64,000 nt of DNA from contig NC_077242.1 of the NCBI RefSeq assembly GCF_947179165.1, forward strand, positions 22,167,097-22,231,096. The letters run 5' to 3'. The position numbers and the translations under genes are program-made. The notes beneath the pieces are model-generated. The model had not been told where the DNA came from. It did not search any database and was given only the letters and a program-made list of their open reading frames with translations. Source of the stretch: Solanum dulcamara (lineage: Eukaryota > Streptophyta > Magnoliopsida > Solanales > Solanaceae). Positions 35,590 through 47,183 of the stretch are shown one piece after another (position 1 is the stretch's first letter; each line of letters opens with the position of its first letter).

Positions 35590-36576
35590 CATATATACAA
35601 GGTTTTCCAAATAGCTAAAAGAATATGTAAGTGTGCAAGCTTACATTCAATCTATAAGTATAATAATGTATTCCATTTATACTAAATTACATTATTTTGA
35701 ATAACAATATACAGGTTTACGATGAATATTCAAATGTCAAAAAATTGCAATTAGTAAGAGAAATTCCACTTCGACCTGAATATCAAATTCTAACAATGAT
35801 TAAGTATTCTGTGAATGGTTCTAAGTTTTAAACTGAACAAGTTTCTAGGTTTAAAAATACTAATAATAGCGGTGTCTATATACAAGGTGATGCAGATAGT
35901 TTTGGACAAACTATTGACTATTTTGGTGTTATTCATGAGATTATTGAAGTAAGGTATTCAGGCTTGCCAAACAGAAATTGTATTATTTTGGTGTAAGCGG
36001 TTTGACCCATCACATAGAGGCACAAGTGTGGACCAACAACATAACATAATTTAAGTCAAGTACACCAGACAATACAGAAGTTATAATCCTTTTATCATTG
36101 TACAAAATGCAAAGCCAGTCTATTACGCTCCATATCCATTGCGTAGAGACAAGGGTGATTGGTGGATTGTAATAAAGACAAAGCATGTGGGAAGAATTGA
36201 AATTAAAAATATGTTAGATGTGGCATACCAAAATGGTGTCGCACTTGTTCAACAACAAGTTGATGTTGAATTGGAAACCACACTAGAACATTCTTCACAC
36301 ATATTAGAAGAAGTTTCTGATAATGAGATAATGAAAAATGTCGAGGAAGAAATAAATGAGGATGAAGAATGCGATGAACCATTCAAGGGGGAAGAATGGG
36401 ACGATGAAAATAAAACAACTGAGGAGGAAGAATGGGAGAATATTGATAAAAATGAAACAAGTGAGGAGGAAGAGTGGTAAAATGATAACTTGTAGCTAGT
36501 ATGTAAGTTAATTTATTTTGCTAATACTTATAATTTTATTTAATACTTTTATATATTGTATATAATTTGCACACAG

Positions 36577-38375
36577 ATGTCTGGTGAGGGTGATAAATCT
36601 CGAGATCATCTTGGGATGACCTAACCTAGTTCGAGTAGGAAAAAGAAGTCAAAGAGACCTATAGAGGTTGATGATATACCAGTCTTTGTTTTATCTACGT
36701 CGGAGCATGTAGATTAGTGCAGCACGGATACATATATGTATGTTGTTCCATTTGGGACAGCAAATCCCTTAGATTATCACCGTCATTATCAGAGACCAGC
36801 GGGTACTTCTTCTTCGCAATCCTTGCCTCCACGTCGCTACACCTTCCTACCTACGAAGGCTTATTATCGAGTACGATTGTTATCGTCCAATAAAATATCC
36901 TCTGCGATGCTATTTCCTTCTCATGGGATTTAGAGACACGAGTATAGAGTCAGATGCTATGGCTGCTACTCCTCTATTGAATCAGAAGTATGTACCTCTT
37001 GATGTATCATATTCACCTTTACCTCTTCCGAATGTTACACCCGATGAGCCGATTGAGCTAGCACCTGAGCAGAAGGATAGGCTCGGGAAAGTCATGATTG
37101 AGCCTGATGGATCATCGTAAGTTTCTTTATTTTATTTATTTCTTTACTGTTAATTTATAATACTAGAACTAACATAGTTGTCTTGCAGGTGGCATCCTTC
37201 TAAACAAGCTACCAAGGCTCTACAGGAGAGTGTTCGAGGCTCTATACAGAGCCCTATCACTATTGGATCATGATTCCAAATAGGACACGTCAGACCATGT
37301 TTAATGAATTTAAGGTATATAGATGTTTGGTTATACATGTTTTAGTTAATTAGATTATCTATTTTTTATTATACTTTATTAATTATCTAACACTACTAAT
37401 TTATTTTTCAGACTTCATGTACTTGGCAACCGAATTAAATATGGTCATTGTGACCACATTTGAGAGGAAAGCGAGGGGTAGACTGTCTAGCTAGCTTAAG
37501 GTGACCTGGGATTTCATGACACCTCCTAGTTGGATGTTATCACATGTTTTTGAGGAGTTATGTCATTATTGGGAAACTGATGAATTCAAGGCTATGTTCG
37601 AGCAAGCAAAAAAAGCTAGAGGTAGTTTAATGGGTGGCTCGTTGCACACCGAAGGTGCAAAGAATGTTGGGATGATTACAAAAGAGATGGTAAGTTTTCT
37701 AAATTTGAAATTTTAATTTAGATAAATTTAGTTCCTTAAATATTATTTGATTAATATCATTTAAAATTATATTCTTAATTATAGGAAAAAGAATTGGGGG
37801 GCCCTCCCCTTCATTGCAAGATATTCAAGAAGACTCATGTCAAGAAGAAGATCAATGAGTCAGATCCGAATGAGTGGGCGGAGGAAAAGGCCTCACAAAG
37901 TTATGTAAGTTATTTAAAAGAAATAGTACATATATATGAATTAAACTTTTATGATGATAACTTTTATTTTTAAATGCAGGATATGTACCGACGGTGCATT
38001 GATGAGATGGGAGATTCAATGCAGCTCACGCTAGAAGAGTCTACTAGAATTTGGACTGAAAAAGTGATAGGAGGGATGCATAAGGGCAAGATCTATGGGA
38101 TGGGCGCTCAAAAGGACGTTTGATGACTCCAATCAGGTCTACAAGGTATTGGGTCGTCACACCAAGCCAAAGCACTTGACAGTGTTCAATTATCACGTGC
38201 ATTGGCAGCGTCTGAGGAGAGAAGAATTGTTGAACAAAAAATGGATCAAATCGTCGAGCAAATAAAAGAATAAGTGCTCAACCTCGCTCGTAAGTCATCC
38301 CATTCTTCAAGAACGTCCACTTTTGGCGATGATTCATTAGAGGATGAAGAATACATTGCCCCCACTCCTACTTAG
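36577..38375 (+). pseudogene. CACTA second gene, Transposase_24 (TNPA/Ptta-like)
   Basis: The ATG (36577) abuts a splice acceptor, TTTGCACACAG. The N-terminal exon is rich in Ser, Pro and Arg (MSGEGDKSRDHLGMT, then SSSRKKKSKRPIEVDD) and carries stops and a frameshift near 36930. It is followed by TPDEPIELAPEQKDRLGKV and donor GTAAGT (37120). Later exons are joined by clear GT-AG introns (acceptors at 37189, 37412, 37784 and 37979). They encode PSWMLSHVFEELCHYWETDE, KKARGSLMGGSLHTEGAK, ELGGPPLHCKIFKKTHVKKK and a coiled-coil-like C-terminus (LAASEERIVEQKMDQIVEQI), ending EEYIAPTPT. This matches the plant Transposase_24 family found as the second gene of CACTA elements. By analogy with En/Spm it binds subterminal repeats. 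Stops and shifts make it a pseudogene. Confidence 0.85.
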
Positions 38376-38619
38376 CTACATTACTCCCATCGTTTTTTGA
38401 ATATTTTTGTTAAGTTTAGATATTTGACTAACTTTCGAAAACTTTTACAAGTGTTTAGTCTATTAATTTTACATCTTTGAATATTTTTTTAGGTTGTGGA
38501 AGATATATTGAATTGATTGTGTTGCTTGAGCTTATTGTTGATTGTGTTATTTGGGATGTTATTGATTTGAATTGATTGAGCAGGTTGGGCAACAGAAATT
38601 GCAGGGTTCTGCTATCAAA

Positions 38620-39038
38620 AAAATGCATAAAAGCGACGAACAGGGCCCAATTGTCTGTCGCTTTTTTCGTATTTTTTTAAAAAAATTCTAGAAATTATGA
38701 CGGAAAGGGTCTCCGAGTCCGTCGCTTTATTCTTCGTAATTAAGAATAATGAAGAACAAAGCAATGGACAGCTTTCTGAAAAATTTAATTTTAAAAATTG
38801 TGACGGACTGCGTCGTTATGTTCATCATGCTGAAGAACAAAGCGACGTTGTCCTTCGCAATTTTGAAAATTAATTTTTTTAAAAAAACAATACAAAAGTG
38901 ATGCAGTCTATCGCTTCTTGAAAAGCATCGAGGTGAAAAGCGACTCAAGTGACTGCGTCGCTTTTCAATCAATTTTGACTAAAAATGTGATGCAGTCTGT
39001 TGCTTTTGGCCGTCACTTTTTGATTATTTTTAGTAGTG
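38620..39038. repeat. CACTA right subterminal repeat array
   Basis: Copies of AAAGCGACG(G/A)A and of GTCCGTCGCTTT/TGCGTCGCTTTT-type words, in both orientations, occur from about 38631 to 39010. They are the same family as at 8403-8880. The array ends in the terminal repeat TTTTTAGTAGTG. Confidence 0.87.
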
Positions 39039-39041
39039 TTA

Positions 39042-40168
39042 GTTCGAGATTAGCTCTGATGGTCTCAGTGGTGGAGTAAAGATTGGACGATGATCCACAG
39101 AGTTTGGCATCTATCAATGATTAGGAGCACTTGCAGTAGCTACATTTGACACCTTAGCGAGCATCCGGTTAGAGGTCCATCCTCAGCTACTTGATTGGTC
39201 TTGGGCACTTTTGAGGAGCATCCGATGGGGCAAGTCCGGCCTCCGTATTTGATCAGTCTTGGGCACTTTTGAGGAGCATCCGATAGGTTAAGTCTGGCCT
39301 CCGTATTTGATCAGCCTTGAGTACTTCTGGGGAGAATCCGATAGGGCAAGTCCGACCTCCGTATTATCAAATTTTACTGGGGTGGGTTGTGGCTCTAGGC
39401 CTATATTATTTGACCCTCGCTTCTCAATTTCTGATCTTAGTAGTTATAGTTATTCTATGTATTCGTCGGGACTTATCGGTGTCCGTTTGGGTTTTTATTA
39501 AAACTTGCGCACAAGTGTACCTTCTAGGCTTATGGGGGTCTAGTTAGGTGTAGTTTAGTTGTAGTTACTTTAGGTAGTTCCTTTTACACTCGTGTGCATT
39601 AAGTTTCATTTCCTTACCTTAGACTTCCGCTCTTAACCTCTGTTCTGTCTATTCCCTCTTTTTATATTGCCTTTACTTTTCAAGCTCAGTCTGCCTATGA
39701 TGTCTACTGGGTACCTGTTGTTTTAGTACTCATACTACACTCTGCATCTGCTTTCGTGATGCAGGTCCGAGCACGAGCGGCCAACATTGATTCGAGCCTG
39801 CCGCAGTCTGATCCGGAGATAGGGGTGAGCACTTGACTTTTTGATTGATCCAGTCTCCATTTGTATATATATTTTTTGACTGTCTTTGCTTTTTGAGACA
39901 GTCTCGTTTCACTAGTCCACTTTTGGTACTTGTACTTGTTATTTAGCCAGCTCTTTACTAGTGACTTACAGGTTTTAGGAGGGATCATTTGTGTATATAT
40001 TCATTTTGGTTGTCTTCCTGCTTATCTATATTTTTTATATTAGCATTGCTCGTTCTTATTTAATTTCTACCCTTAAACCTATTACTAATTGTTCTGGGTT
40101 ACGGGTTGGCTTACCTACTGGAGGGTTATAGTAGGTGTCATCATGACCTGAGAAATCGAATCGTGACA
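39042..40168 (+). mobile_element. Gypsy-type LTR, right part (after CACTA element)
   Basis: Continues the LTR left at 8399. It contains a three-copy tandem repeat (39200-39366). It ends TGACCTGAGAAATCGAATCGTGACA at about 40144-40168, a typical LTR end ahead of a primer site. Beyond 40168 no primer site or gag is seen, which supports a solo LTR. The small open frames here are shadows. Confidence 0.65.
39200..39366. repeat. 58-bp tandem repeat, about three copies
   Basis: The unit starts CTTGGGCACTTTTGAGGAGC and holds TCCGATGGGGCAAGTCC and GGCCTCCGTATTTGATCAG. Starts at 39200, 39258 and 39316 give an exact 58-bp period; the third copy is diverged and shortened. Confidence 0.9.
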
Positions 40169-40645
40169 AAATATCTATATCATAATCATAATTGCCTCGC
40201 CACAAATTTTTCAGACCTCAATTATAAATATATATTAAAGTAGTATGATATAGAAAAACTATGAAAAAAGAAAATTATTATAAAAATCATTAGTTTGAAG
40301 TATTTTGTAAGTCAACTTAGGTGCATCTCCCTATCTTGCTAGCCATCATGAGGGGGGAAATATCAATATATAAGTCAGTTTTTAAAATTTGAATTTTGGG
40401 ATTATAAAAATAAACGTACTTTTATTTAATATTTTAAAATACATGGTGATATATGACTTATTCATAAAAATTAAACGCGTGTACCTTTAGTATAACGGTA
40501 TAACATTTTTTCTGAAAAATAATAGATACTTAGCAAATGAAGCTTTCTTTACTCCTTTCCTGCATCTTATCTTTGCAATTTCTTTCCTTTCTACTGAAAA
40601 TAAATATAGGTCTATAAATGAGAAATTAACAAATTAGAGGAAAAC
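40169..40645. other. AT-rich spacer
   Basis: About 480 bp between the end of the split LTR and the start of element D. No gene or repeat structure recognised. Confidence 0.5.
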
Positions 40646-40756
40646 TTTAACGACCTATTTCGGTTGTTATCGATAAACCCATGGGGGAATAGAACTTTTG
40701 AGTACTAACTTGGAAATTTTGAACCTAAGCCAAACTTGGACGAAATCTGAGTCAGG
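40646..40756 (+). repeat. Element D left LTR, first part
   Basis: Starts TTTAACGACC and holds GGACGAAATCTGAG, matching 51716-51835 of the right LTR in order. It is broken by the insertion at about 40757. Confidence 0.7.
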
Positions 40757-41737
40757 AAATGCTATGACCCAAACTAGGCCCTAGGTGTGACACAGCGATT
40801 AGAATCCCGAAAGACTCCAACAAAGCCTCTTAGCATATCATTCATGAGCATACATAAGATAGATAAAGTAATAAAGCTAAAGCATAGGTGTAGAAGTAAA
40901 GTCTCAACATGAATGGTCTCACTAAAGAGAATAAATCTCTAATGGAAAGACAACATAGACTCCATGAACATCTAACATGTCTTTACTAGTCTAGATAGGG
41001 GCGTAAGACAAGCTCTTAGCTCACCCAAAATGGAAAGATAGAGTCATAATGAAAGAAAGTAAACTCATGTTGGTTGTGCCCTTAGATCATGAGGATCAAC
41101 AATCAAGTGGTGGAAGCAATAATCAACTCTAGCCACGAACGAAAGGATGAGCGTGATCGTTGGACCCTACATTATGATACAATGTAGACAAAAGTATGCA
41201 TTAGTACATGAAATGCACTAAGTATTTAAGCAGCATGCATGAACAATATTAATAGGACATAAACAAACACCGTCCAAATACGTTAATGAAATAATAAAAA
41301 AAGACCAAAACACCTCTAAATAAAACCTGGCGAGGGAACATGGACGGGAGGTCACCACGGACCGTCAAAGTCACCATGGTCCATGGTGATGGTCATGGAA
41401 TGGATGGGTGGATTGGGCTTGGGGGAGTTGACTTTCATGGCCCCATCACGGCTCATGAAGGGTTTCACGGGCCGGGGACCCGATAGTAAACTCATCTTGG
41501 TTTTTCCCTGTTTCATGCCACTTCCACGGGACACCTTCACAAGCCGTGGTTCCTTTTACGGCCCATAAAAGGTTCTGTAAACTTGCTTGCCTTTGAAATC
41601 TTTTCCATGTGACTTCCACAACTCCCTTTCATGGGCCGTGGTGCTTTGTATGGCCTGTGAAGTGCCTCGTAAATTTCATTTGGTGCAACTTTTCCAGAGA
41701 ATTTCTTCTTAAACTCCATTTTCTGACTTTTCACTTC
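40757..41737 (-). mobile_element. LTR fragment related to gypsy A, inserted in element D LTR
   Basis: Opens TGCTATGACCCAAACTAGG, matching the outer edge of the gypsy A LTR (TGTCATGACCCAAGCCTAGG), and keeps weak similarity over about 570 bp (CTCTTAGCAT, AGCTCACC, GCATTAGTAC, ATGCACTAAGTAT). From about 41335 to 41737 it changes to a GC-richer section with repeated CACGG and GGGCCGTGG-type words, as in other plant LTRs. It interrupts sequence that is continuous in the right LTR of D (about 51835). No clean target duplication was found, so solo LTR versus truncated fragment is open. The small frames at 41352-41734 are not genes. Confidence 0.55.
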
Positions 41738-42663
41738 CGAGGTCTTAAAAGAGAGTTTTGGGGTAATCTGATAATGAATGAGTGATTAACTTATGAGTTT
41801 GATCATTTGAGTTGATATCCAAGATATTAAAGAGTCTGTACGATTTTATGAAATTGAATTCGAGCGAATAGAACTCTCGTAATTGATTTTGACATGAAAG
41901 AATTATTTGAAATGTCAAGAATTGAGGGTATGTTGCAAAATGGGGGCTTGGAACTAAAATTCCAAGTCTATGTTTCTGTGCAACCCGCCACGATGGAATT
42001 ATTTTATGACGAGCTAGTTCCTCTATGGCAGGCCATTTGTGATTTAAACAAGTAAAAGTCTCAATAATGGAATCATTTCTCCAATTTCGCATTCGAGAGC
42101 TAAGGGACGACCTAGGACAGATTCTTCTCAATTTTCGATCATTTCTCATGCTAAAGGTAAGTTAAATACTCCCCTTACTTTTATTTGATTCGTAAAACCT
42201 AGAATCTATGGTAATTATCATAGAGGAGGGTTCTTGTACTGAATTTAATTATGGGAAAAGCCCTAATTGGATGATTGGATCATGAACTTAGCCGAGGGTT
42301 AGTTTTTTGATCTAATCCGAGTAATTTAGGTCATTTTTCATTGATTTCTTCTGTTCTTTATTTTTTTAGACCAAGAACAAGCCAAGAGACTCCAGAATCA
42401 TAAAGCGCAAGTTCCTTAAAAGTTTTCAGGTTTGTTTCGAGGTAGGTGGTGGTTTATTTTCATTTATGTGTTATATGTGCTTGTTAATTGCAGTAATAGT
42501 ATAGCATGCATGTATGTGAATAGGAAAAGATTGAATGAAACTAATAAAATGACTATTCTGACCAATTGCTTACTTGATTGGGAAAGTGTGTGAACTATTC
42601 ATTGTGGATTATGATTGTGATTGCAATTGTTGGATCGAGTGTCACACCGACACATATTGAATC
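41738..42663 (+). repeat. Element D left LTR, second part
   Basis: Co-linear with 51836-53845 of the right LTR, which in addition carries an inserted 1.1-kb element. Shared landmarks are GAGTTTGATCA, AATGGGGGCTTGG, AGGTAAGTTAAATACTCCCC and GTTATATGTGCTTGTTAA. It ends at the solo LTR insertion, whose left duplication is GAATC (42659-42663). Confidence 0.75.
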
Positions 42664-43729
42664 TTTCATGCCCCAAACTCGAAGAGAGCAACTGGTACCT
42701 GATGCCAAAACTTAGGTCAGAGCCGACCCTGCTGAACCATTTGCTAATGGTGTGCAGCAGCCACACAGATTTAAGAAAATAAATAAGGATATCTTGACTT
42801 AAACATAAGCCTTCGGTCGAAAAGGCCCCTATCAACCATTCTATAACAAAACCAATTACTCCCAATAGGTTATGTAAATCAATAAACAAGTAGCACATAA
42901 GTCATGTTTGGGCAATCGAGTCAACCATGATCTCTTTAAAAAAAATTAAAACAAACAAATACAATATGAGCTAAATCAACCAGCTGTTGAACTATCAACG
43001 ACAACAATAAGGACTAACTAGCCCATCACAACTATACAACCTAACATACTAGCGTGCAAGATTTTACGAGTACAATACTTGGATGGACAAGGTCCAGCCT
43101 ACCCAAAACTGTAAATAGTAAAATAGGCAAACCTCCTAGACTTTAGCGACCCCTGAAAGAAAACGAGTCAACCAACCCATTGAAGATTTGAATGTGCTAC
43201 TCAGTAGATCTGTCTGATCTTTGCTTGGACCTGCAGGCATAAATGCAACACCCCCTAGGGAATGAGGACGTCAGTAGAAAATAATGTACTGAGTATGTAA
43301 GGCAACTGATAAAATGAAACTAAAGCTAATGCTATAAATATTGTAAGTAATCTCATATGAGGATTAAAGATATTCTGAACATATGTATTCACTTCTGAAT
43401 TTGTAAATGATAAAACTATTAACATAAGTACTATAAATAATAGATTGGGGAGTCAAAAATTGGCCAGAACATACTTACATGTTCTCGACTTAGCCTTACA
43501 AACCATAATGAACTAACAGGGTCGCTTACCTGATTCGAGCTAATTAATCTCATCAAAAATAAAGTACACGAGGAGGAAGATCAAAAACCGTCATAATAGA
43601 ACCTACTTATCCCTGACACAGATCATACCATAATAGTCAAACAATAGCCTAACCGACCCCATAAGAATGATAGGTACAAGCAGCAAACAATAACACCGAC
43701 CCGGGCTCCCATAAGCCTAAAAGGTGCCA

Positions 43730-44290
43730 ATTTAGTCTATATATCCCTATCAGTAGTCCCCTAGCCCCATAGGCAGTTACATAGCGTTTTTAGGAAAAAA
43801 TATATCCCCATAGGCAAAACATAGACCTTTTAGGCAATAATATAGACCCATAAGCAGCACACAACCCGTTTAGGCAACAATATAGCCTCGTGCACAGATT
43901 ATAGCCCTTTTACATAACAATATAGCCTCTTAGGAAACATATAGCTCTTTCAGGCATCAACATAGACCCGTAGGCAATACATAGGACCCTAGGCAACACA
44001 TAGCCCTCTCAGGCATCAATATATATCCCACTTAGGCAATCGAGTCGCCCGTATGTGAATAAGCCTTAATATAACCTTGTAGGTAACCATAATGGCTCAT
44101 TGGCTTCATATTAGCCCCAAAGGCAATTGGAGTAACCCATAGGCTTCTACTGATATCAATAGCTAACCCATAGGCTTCCACTGATATCAATAGCCCCTTA
44201 GGCAAGCCATACATAACCTTGTAGACATATATCACATTTCTGAAGCTAACCAAAATAGCCTCGTGGGAAACAACAAACAATCAAATAGCA
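43730..44290. repeat. Degenerate TAGGCAACAATATAGCCC repeats
   Basis: About 14 copies of a TTTAGGCAACAATATAGCCC-like or CATAGGCAACACATAG-like motif at roughly 35-45 bp spacing, with scattered changes. They lie inside the 4.5-kb solo LTR; a few more occur near 44690-44720. Confidence 0.75.
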
Positions 44291-46096
44291 CAAAGGCGAG
44301 CAATATGGCTATAACTAACTTATACAAGCATTCATTACGCCTTACCTAAATATGGAGTTGTTGATATTAGAATATATGCCTTAAAGAAGAATGCCTACAT
44401 AAACTACAACACCTAACATAATCAAATAGAGTTATGAGTAACTTGGATATGATCATTGGCCATATGTTTCCTTGATTTGCTGAATCTTGAGCAAACAATG
44501 CCCCTATGTCTGTATCTCTGCCCTTTTGGGCTTCTATAACCCCCCCCCCCCCGCGAGCACACAAGGCTCTATTGAGGGTCAGTAATGCAAACTTATGCAT
44601 AACAAAAGTCTATAAGTGAGTAGACTTCAATATAGCTCTACAAGCTTCAATATGGCCTTTTTATGTATTCTATAACTCTTATAAGCAAATTATAGCCCCA
44701 TAGGCAAGCTACGCTTATCAGAGGGTTTTCTAGGAAACAAATAAAGGGATGTATATCTATATATGGCTTAAAGTCTTAATCCTAAATACTAACCGCTGAT
44801 GGGATAGCCACTGGAGGCATCAAATAATCTTCTAACTTATCAACAAGTAAAGTGACTTTCTAAGTGACCTGCACAACAATCTGTATATTGTATCAAAGTA
44901 TAAGGTGGCTAATAAATAAGCGAAACACACAACAGGTCACCACATGACTCAATAGGCAACCACAATTCTATTTACTTGAAGCCAAAACTACAACTCTAAT
45001 TCCTTATCTCTATAGACGTCAAGATACACCAAAGGTCCGTCGGTGAGCTATGTAGATTATATGCATTGCAATCACATATTTCCTATGCCAAGCTAATTGT
45101 TATGCTGTCAATATCAACATGAAATTCTACGCAACTTATTACATAGCCCTTAAGGCGTCGACAAGGCAATAAGATTCAATAGTCAACTAAGTGATGACAA
45201 TTTACATAAGGTGATTGTTTTGACACTTTTAACATGAGGCGATAACTAAATATGACTAATCCCGACAAAGGAAACTCACTTGTATACATATGTATAACTC
45301 CAACATCCAACTCAATCAACAACTATTATGGCTATAAGTACAATAAAAGAATAAGTCGTAATAACTATACAATGAAGAAACTTACCAAAAAGTTTAGCCT
45401 TACATACCTTTTTATTGATTCTAAGTAGCTTATCCAACCTCCGCTCGTACACCCATACTATTTTCAACAAGTTAAATTTCTATACTTGGTTGCCCAAATA
45501 ACTCACCTCATCATAACTACTTCTCAAGGAAACTAACTAGCTCTTTAGCTTCTTCTATAATACCATGATTAACCGACAATGATTGTAATCCGATAATCAC
45601 AATTATGTATACACCATCTCTTACTCACAAACTTGATATAAAATCAGCACCGCGAATATGAATTTTTAACAAGAACAATAGTTTATAGATATCTAACAAT
45701 CAACTTGTCTATATCATGCAAGATTTGAAAACACATAAATTAGTTTCCAAGATTAATCAACTTGGGCTCCATCCATGACAAATCACTAAGAGTAGATATA
45801 TTTTAACTTACAATATTTGTTCACTTATAATGTAGTCATCAGAATAAACTTGGTTGTCATGGACATGAATATGAACGTGAGAATTTGGCAAACATCTCAA
45901 AATCAATACATGTGCTTTCATACAAATGTGTGCAGTAGTAAGACATTACAAAGTTATTTACCAAAAAAAACAACAAATCCTTGATTTTAGTCCATAAATT
46001 ATCTAAATGGAAAGCATCTGTAAAGAATACTTTAAGTAACATCACAATTTTTAGTCAAAATCTCAGAGAAGTTTCACCACCCTAAGTTCCCAACTA

Positions 46097-46204
46097 GACA
46101 CGGAATCGACACCATCAAAGACGAATTTTTAACAATAATAACACTAATTATAACACGGAATCGACACACCAAAGACAAATTTTTAACAATAATAACACAA
46201 ATTA
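46097..46204. repeat. Direct repeat, about 55 bp, two copies
   Basis: ACACGGAATCGACACCATC with AAAGACGAATTTTTAACAAT and following bases occurs at about 46097 and again at about 46154, nearly identical. A second pair of about 65 bp (GTACCCACTATTTAAAATTT and following) lies at about 46479 and 46543. Both are inside the solo LTR 42664-47178. Confidence 0.75.
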
Positions 46205-46604
46205 TAGTCTAGAAATATCTAAATATCGATTCTTTGATAGCACATACCTTGAATATCATAAACCTTAAGGAATCATGCCAATAAAATAAAGAAATAACTT
46301 TTACATACCTTAGAATTCAAACTCGAATAAATAGATATAGATAGCTGACTTTCTTTATGAAACATGAGTAGCACTGGTAAACCCACAAACTTGGACCATG
46401 TTTAAGACGGTGGGCATAGAAGTATATGAATAATAAGGTTAAACACATCAATTGCATATCCTCCTACCAAAGCTACATGTACCCACTATTTAAAATTTAA
46501 TACTCAGGTGAGAGAATAGTATTAGATACACAATCTGATACATGTACCCACTATATAAAACTTAATACTCAGGTAAGAGAATTATATTAGATACACAATC
46601 TGAT

Positions 46605-46641
<37 letters not shown>

Positions 46642-47183
46642 AAAAATTGGGTGCCACATAAATGGGTGGTCTAAAATTAACTACAATTAATTAATAAGAA
46701 ACTTATCACTTTGAATTGAAAATGATGCCCTCTTGTTAATCATTGTTGCACTCTCCCTCCACTTCCACGTGGAAGTGGGGGGTGACGTTTTCAAAATATT
46801 TTGATTCCATTGTATGTCTTCAGGTGTCGCATAAATTCGTGGTAAAATATATATAACTTTTCTTTGAATATATTATAATTTCGAGAAAATTATTTCAAAT
46901 ATATTCTATCTCACATGGCTAGACTTACCATCTTTGTTAAATATTAATACTTTATAAAATTCATATAAAAATAAATTTATATTCAAATATGTCGTAACAA
47001 AAGATTTATCCATAAATATTGAGGCATTTTAGGAAGAAACTAAAAATATACTCTATCAAATTTCAATTTAAAATCGATATTTTCAAACATAAGATGTGTC
47101 CCAATGAAACTTTCAAATTTAGACTCGCAAGCCTTCGATATAAGACGAAGGACAATCATAAATACCCGAGGTGTTACAGGATC

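Larger units (their letters stand above)
22829..36480 (+). pseudogene. CACTA TNP2-type transposase gene, split by gypsy 2
   Basis: The ATG at 22829 directly follows a splice acceptor. The first exon encodes a transposase-associated domain with FIVGVRSFIDHAM, RCPCHEC and HLYGNGFNHRYFVW. After a stop at 23262 homology continues (NEEARRFYQQLEEA, then ELVNPEFNIPKNFYQAKRLV). A frameshift near 23605 leads to the Transposase_21 domain: TPTEKMVTIKAIHYLPLIPR, PHMRWHREYRR, VILGPRNPKSLIDVYLQ, ending near 24898 after several more shifts. A DUF4218-like part (FPCGFFDVMERL, VQTRWMYPFER) ends at a donor at 25055. A short exon (25142-25451) and another (25530-25564) follow. Gypsy 2 cuts the latter between EAI and YTRF. 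Beyond it come a stop in FSK*LKEY, an intron, and a DUF4216-like domain (YFGVIHEIIEVRYSGLPN, RRDKGDWWIV), then an acidic Glu-rich tail ending at 36480. Normally it cuts and moves the element; this copy cannot. Confidence 0.9.
8403..39038 (+). mobile_element. CACTA (En/Spm-type) DNA transposon with nested insertions
   Basis: The element begins CACTACTAAAAAAGG (8403) and ends TTTTTAGTAGTG (39038), giving the terminal inverted repeat CACTACTAAAAA. It is flanked by the 3-bp duplication TTA (8400-8402 and 39039-39041), as expected for CACTA elements. Both subterminal regions carry many copies of a GCGACGGACTGCGTCGC-like motif in both orientations. Inside lie a TNP2-type transposase gene and a second Transposase_24 gene, both plus strand, preceded by a leader exon. 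The 30.6 kb span is inflated by two gypsy elements (9790-21566 and 25565-35589); without them it is about 8.8 kb, usual for an autonomous CACTA element. Both genes carry frameshifts and stops, so the copy is no longer autonomous, but its ends may still be mobilised in trans. Confidence 0.93.
42664..47178 (-). mobile_element. 4.5-kb solo LTR inside element D
   Basis: Opens TTTCATGCCCCAAACTCG and closes CCCGAGGTGTTACA; in minus orientation it reads TGTAACACCTCGGG to GGGGCATGAAA, an LTR whose last base pair has mutated. It interrupts D LTR sequence that is continuous in the right copy. The flanks carry GAATC (42659-42663) and GGATC (47179-47183), a 5-bp duplication with one change. No gag or pol is present. 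The length fits the very long LTRs of Tat/Ogre-type gypsy elements, but the family is a guess. It contains a C-run (44540-44552), a TA-run (about 46610-46636) and two direct repeats. Confidence 0.7.

Noticed and set aside
36139..36480. Glu-rich 113-codon frame as a separate gene
   Set aside because: It continues the DUF4216-like C-terminus of TNP2 in the same frame as the upstream homology, so it is the acidic tail of that protein.
41352..41734. Overlapping frames on both strands (about 60-65 codons)
   Set aside because: They come from repeated GGGCCGTGG and CACGG words in an LTR fragment.
44540..44552. C-run as a possible sequence of interest
   Set aside because: A 13-base homopolymer in non-coding LTR sequence, likely of variable length or an assembly effect.
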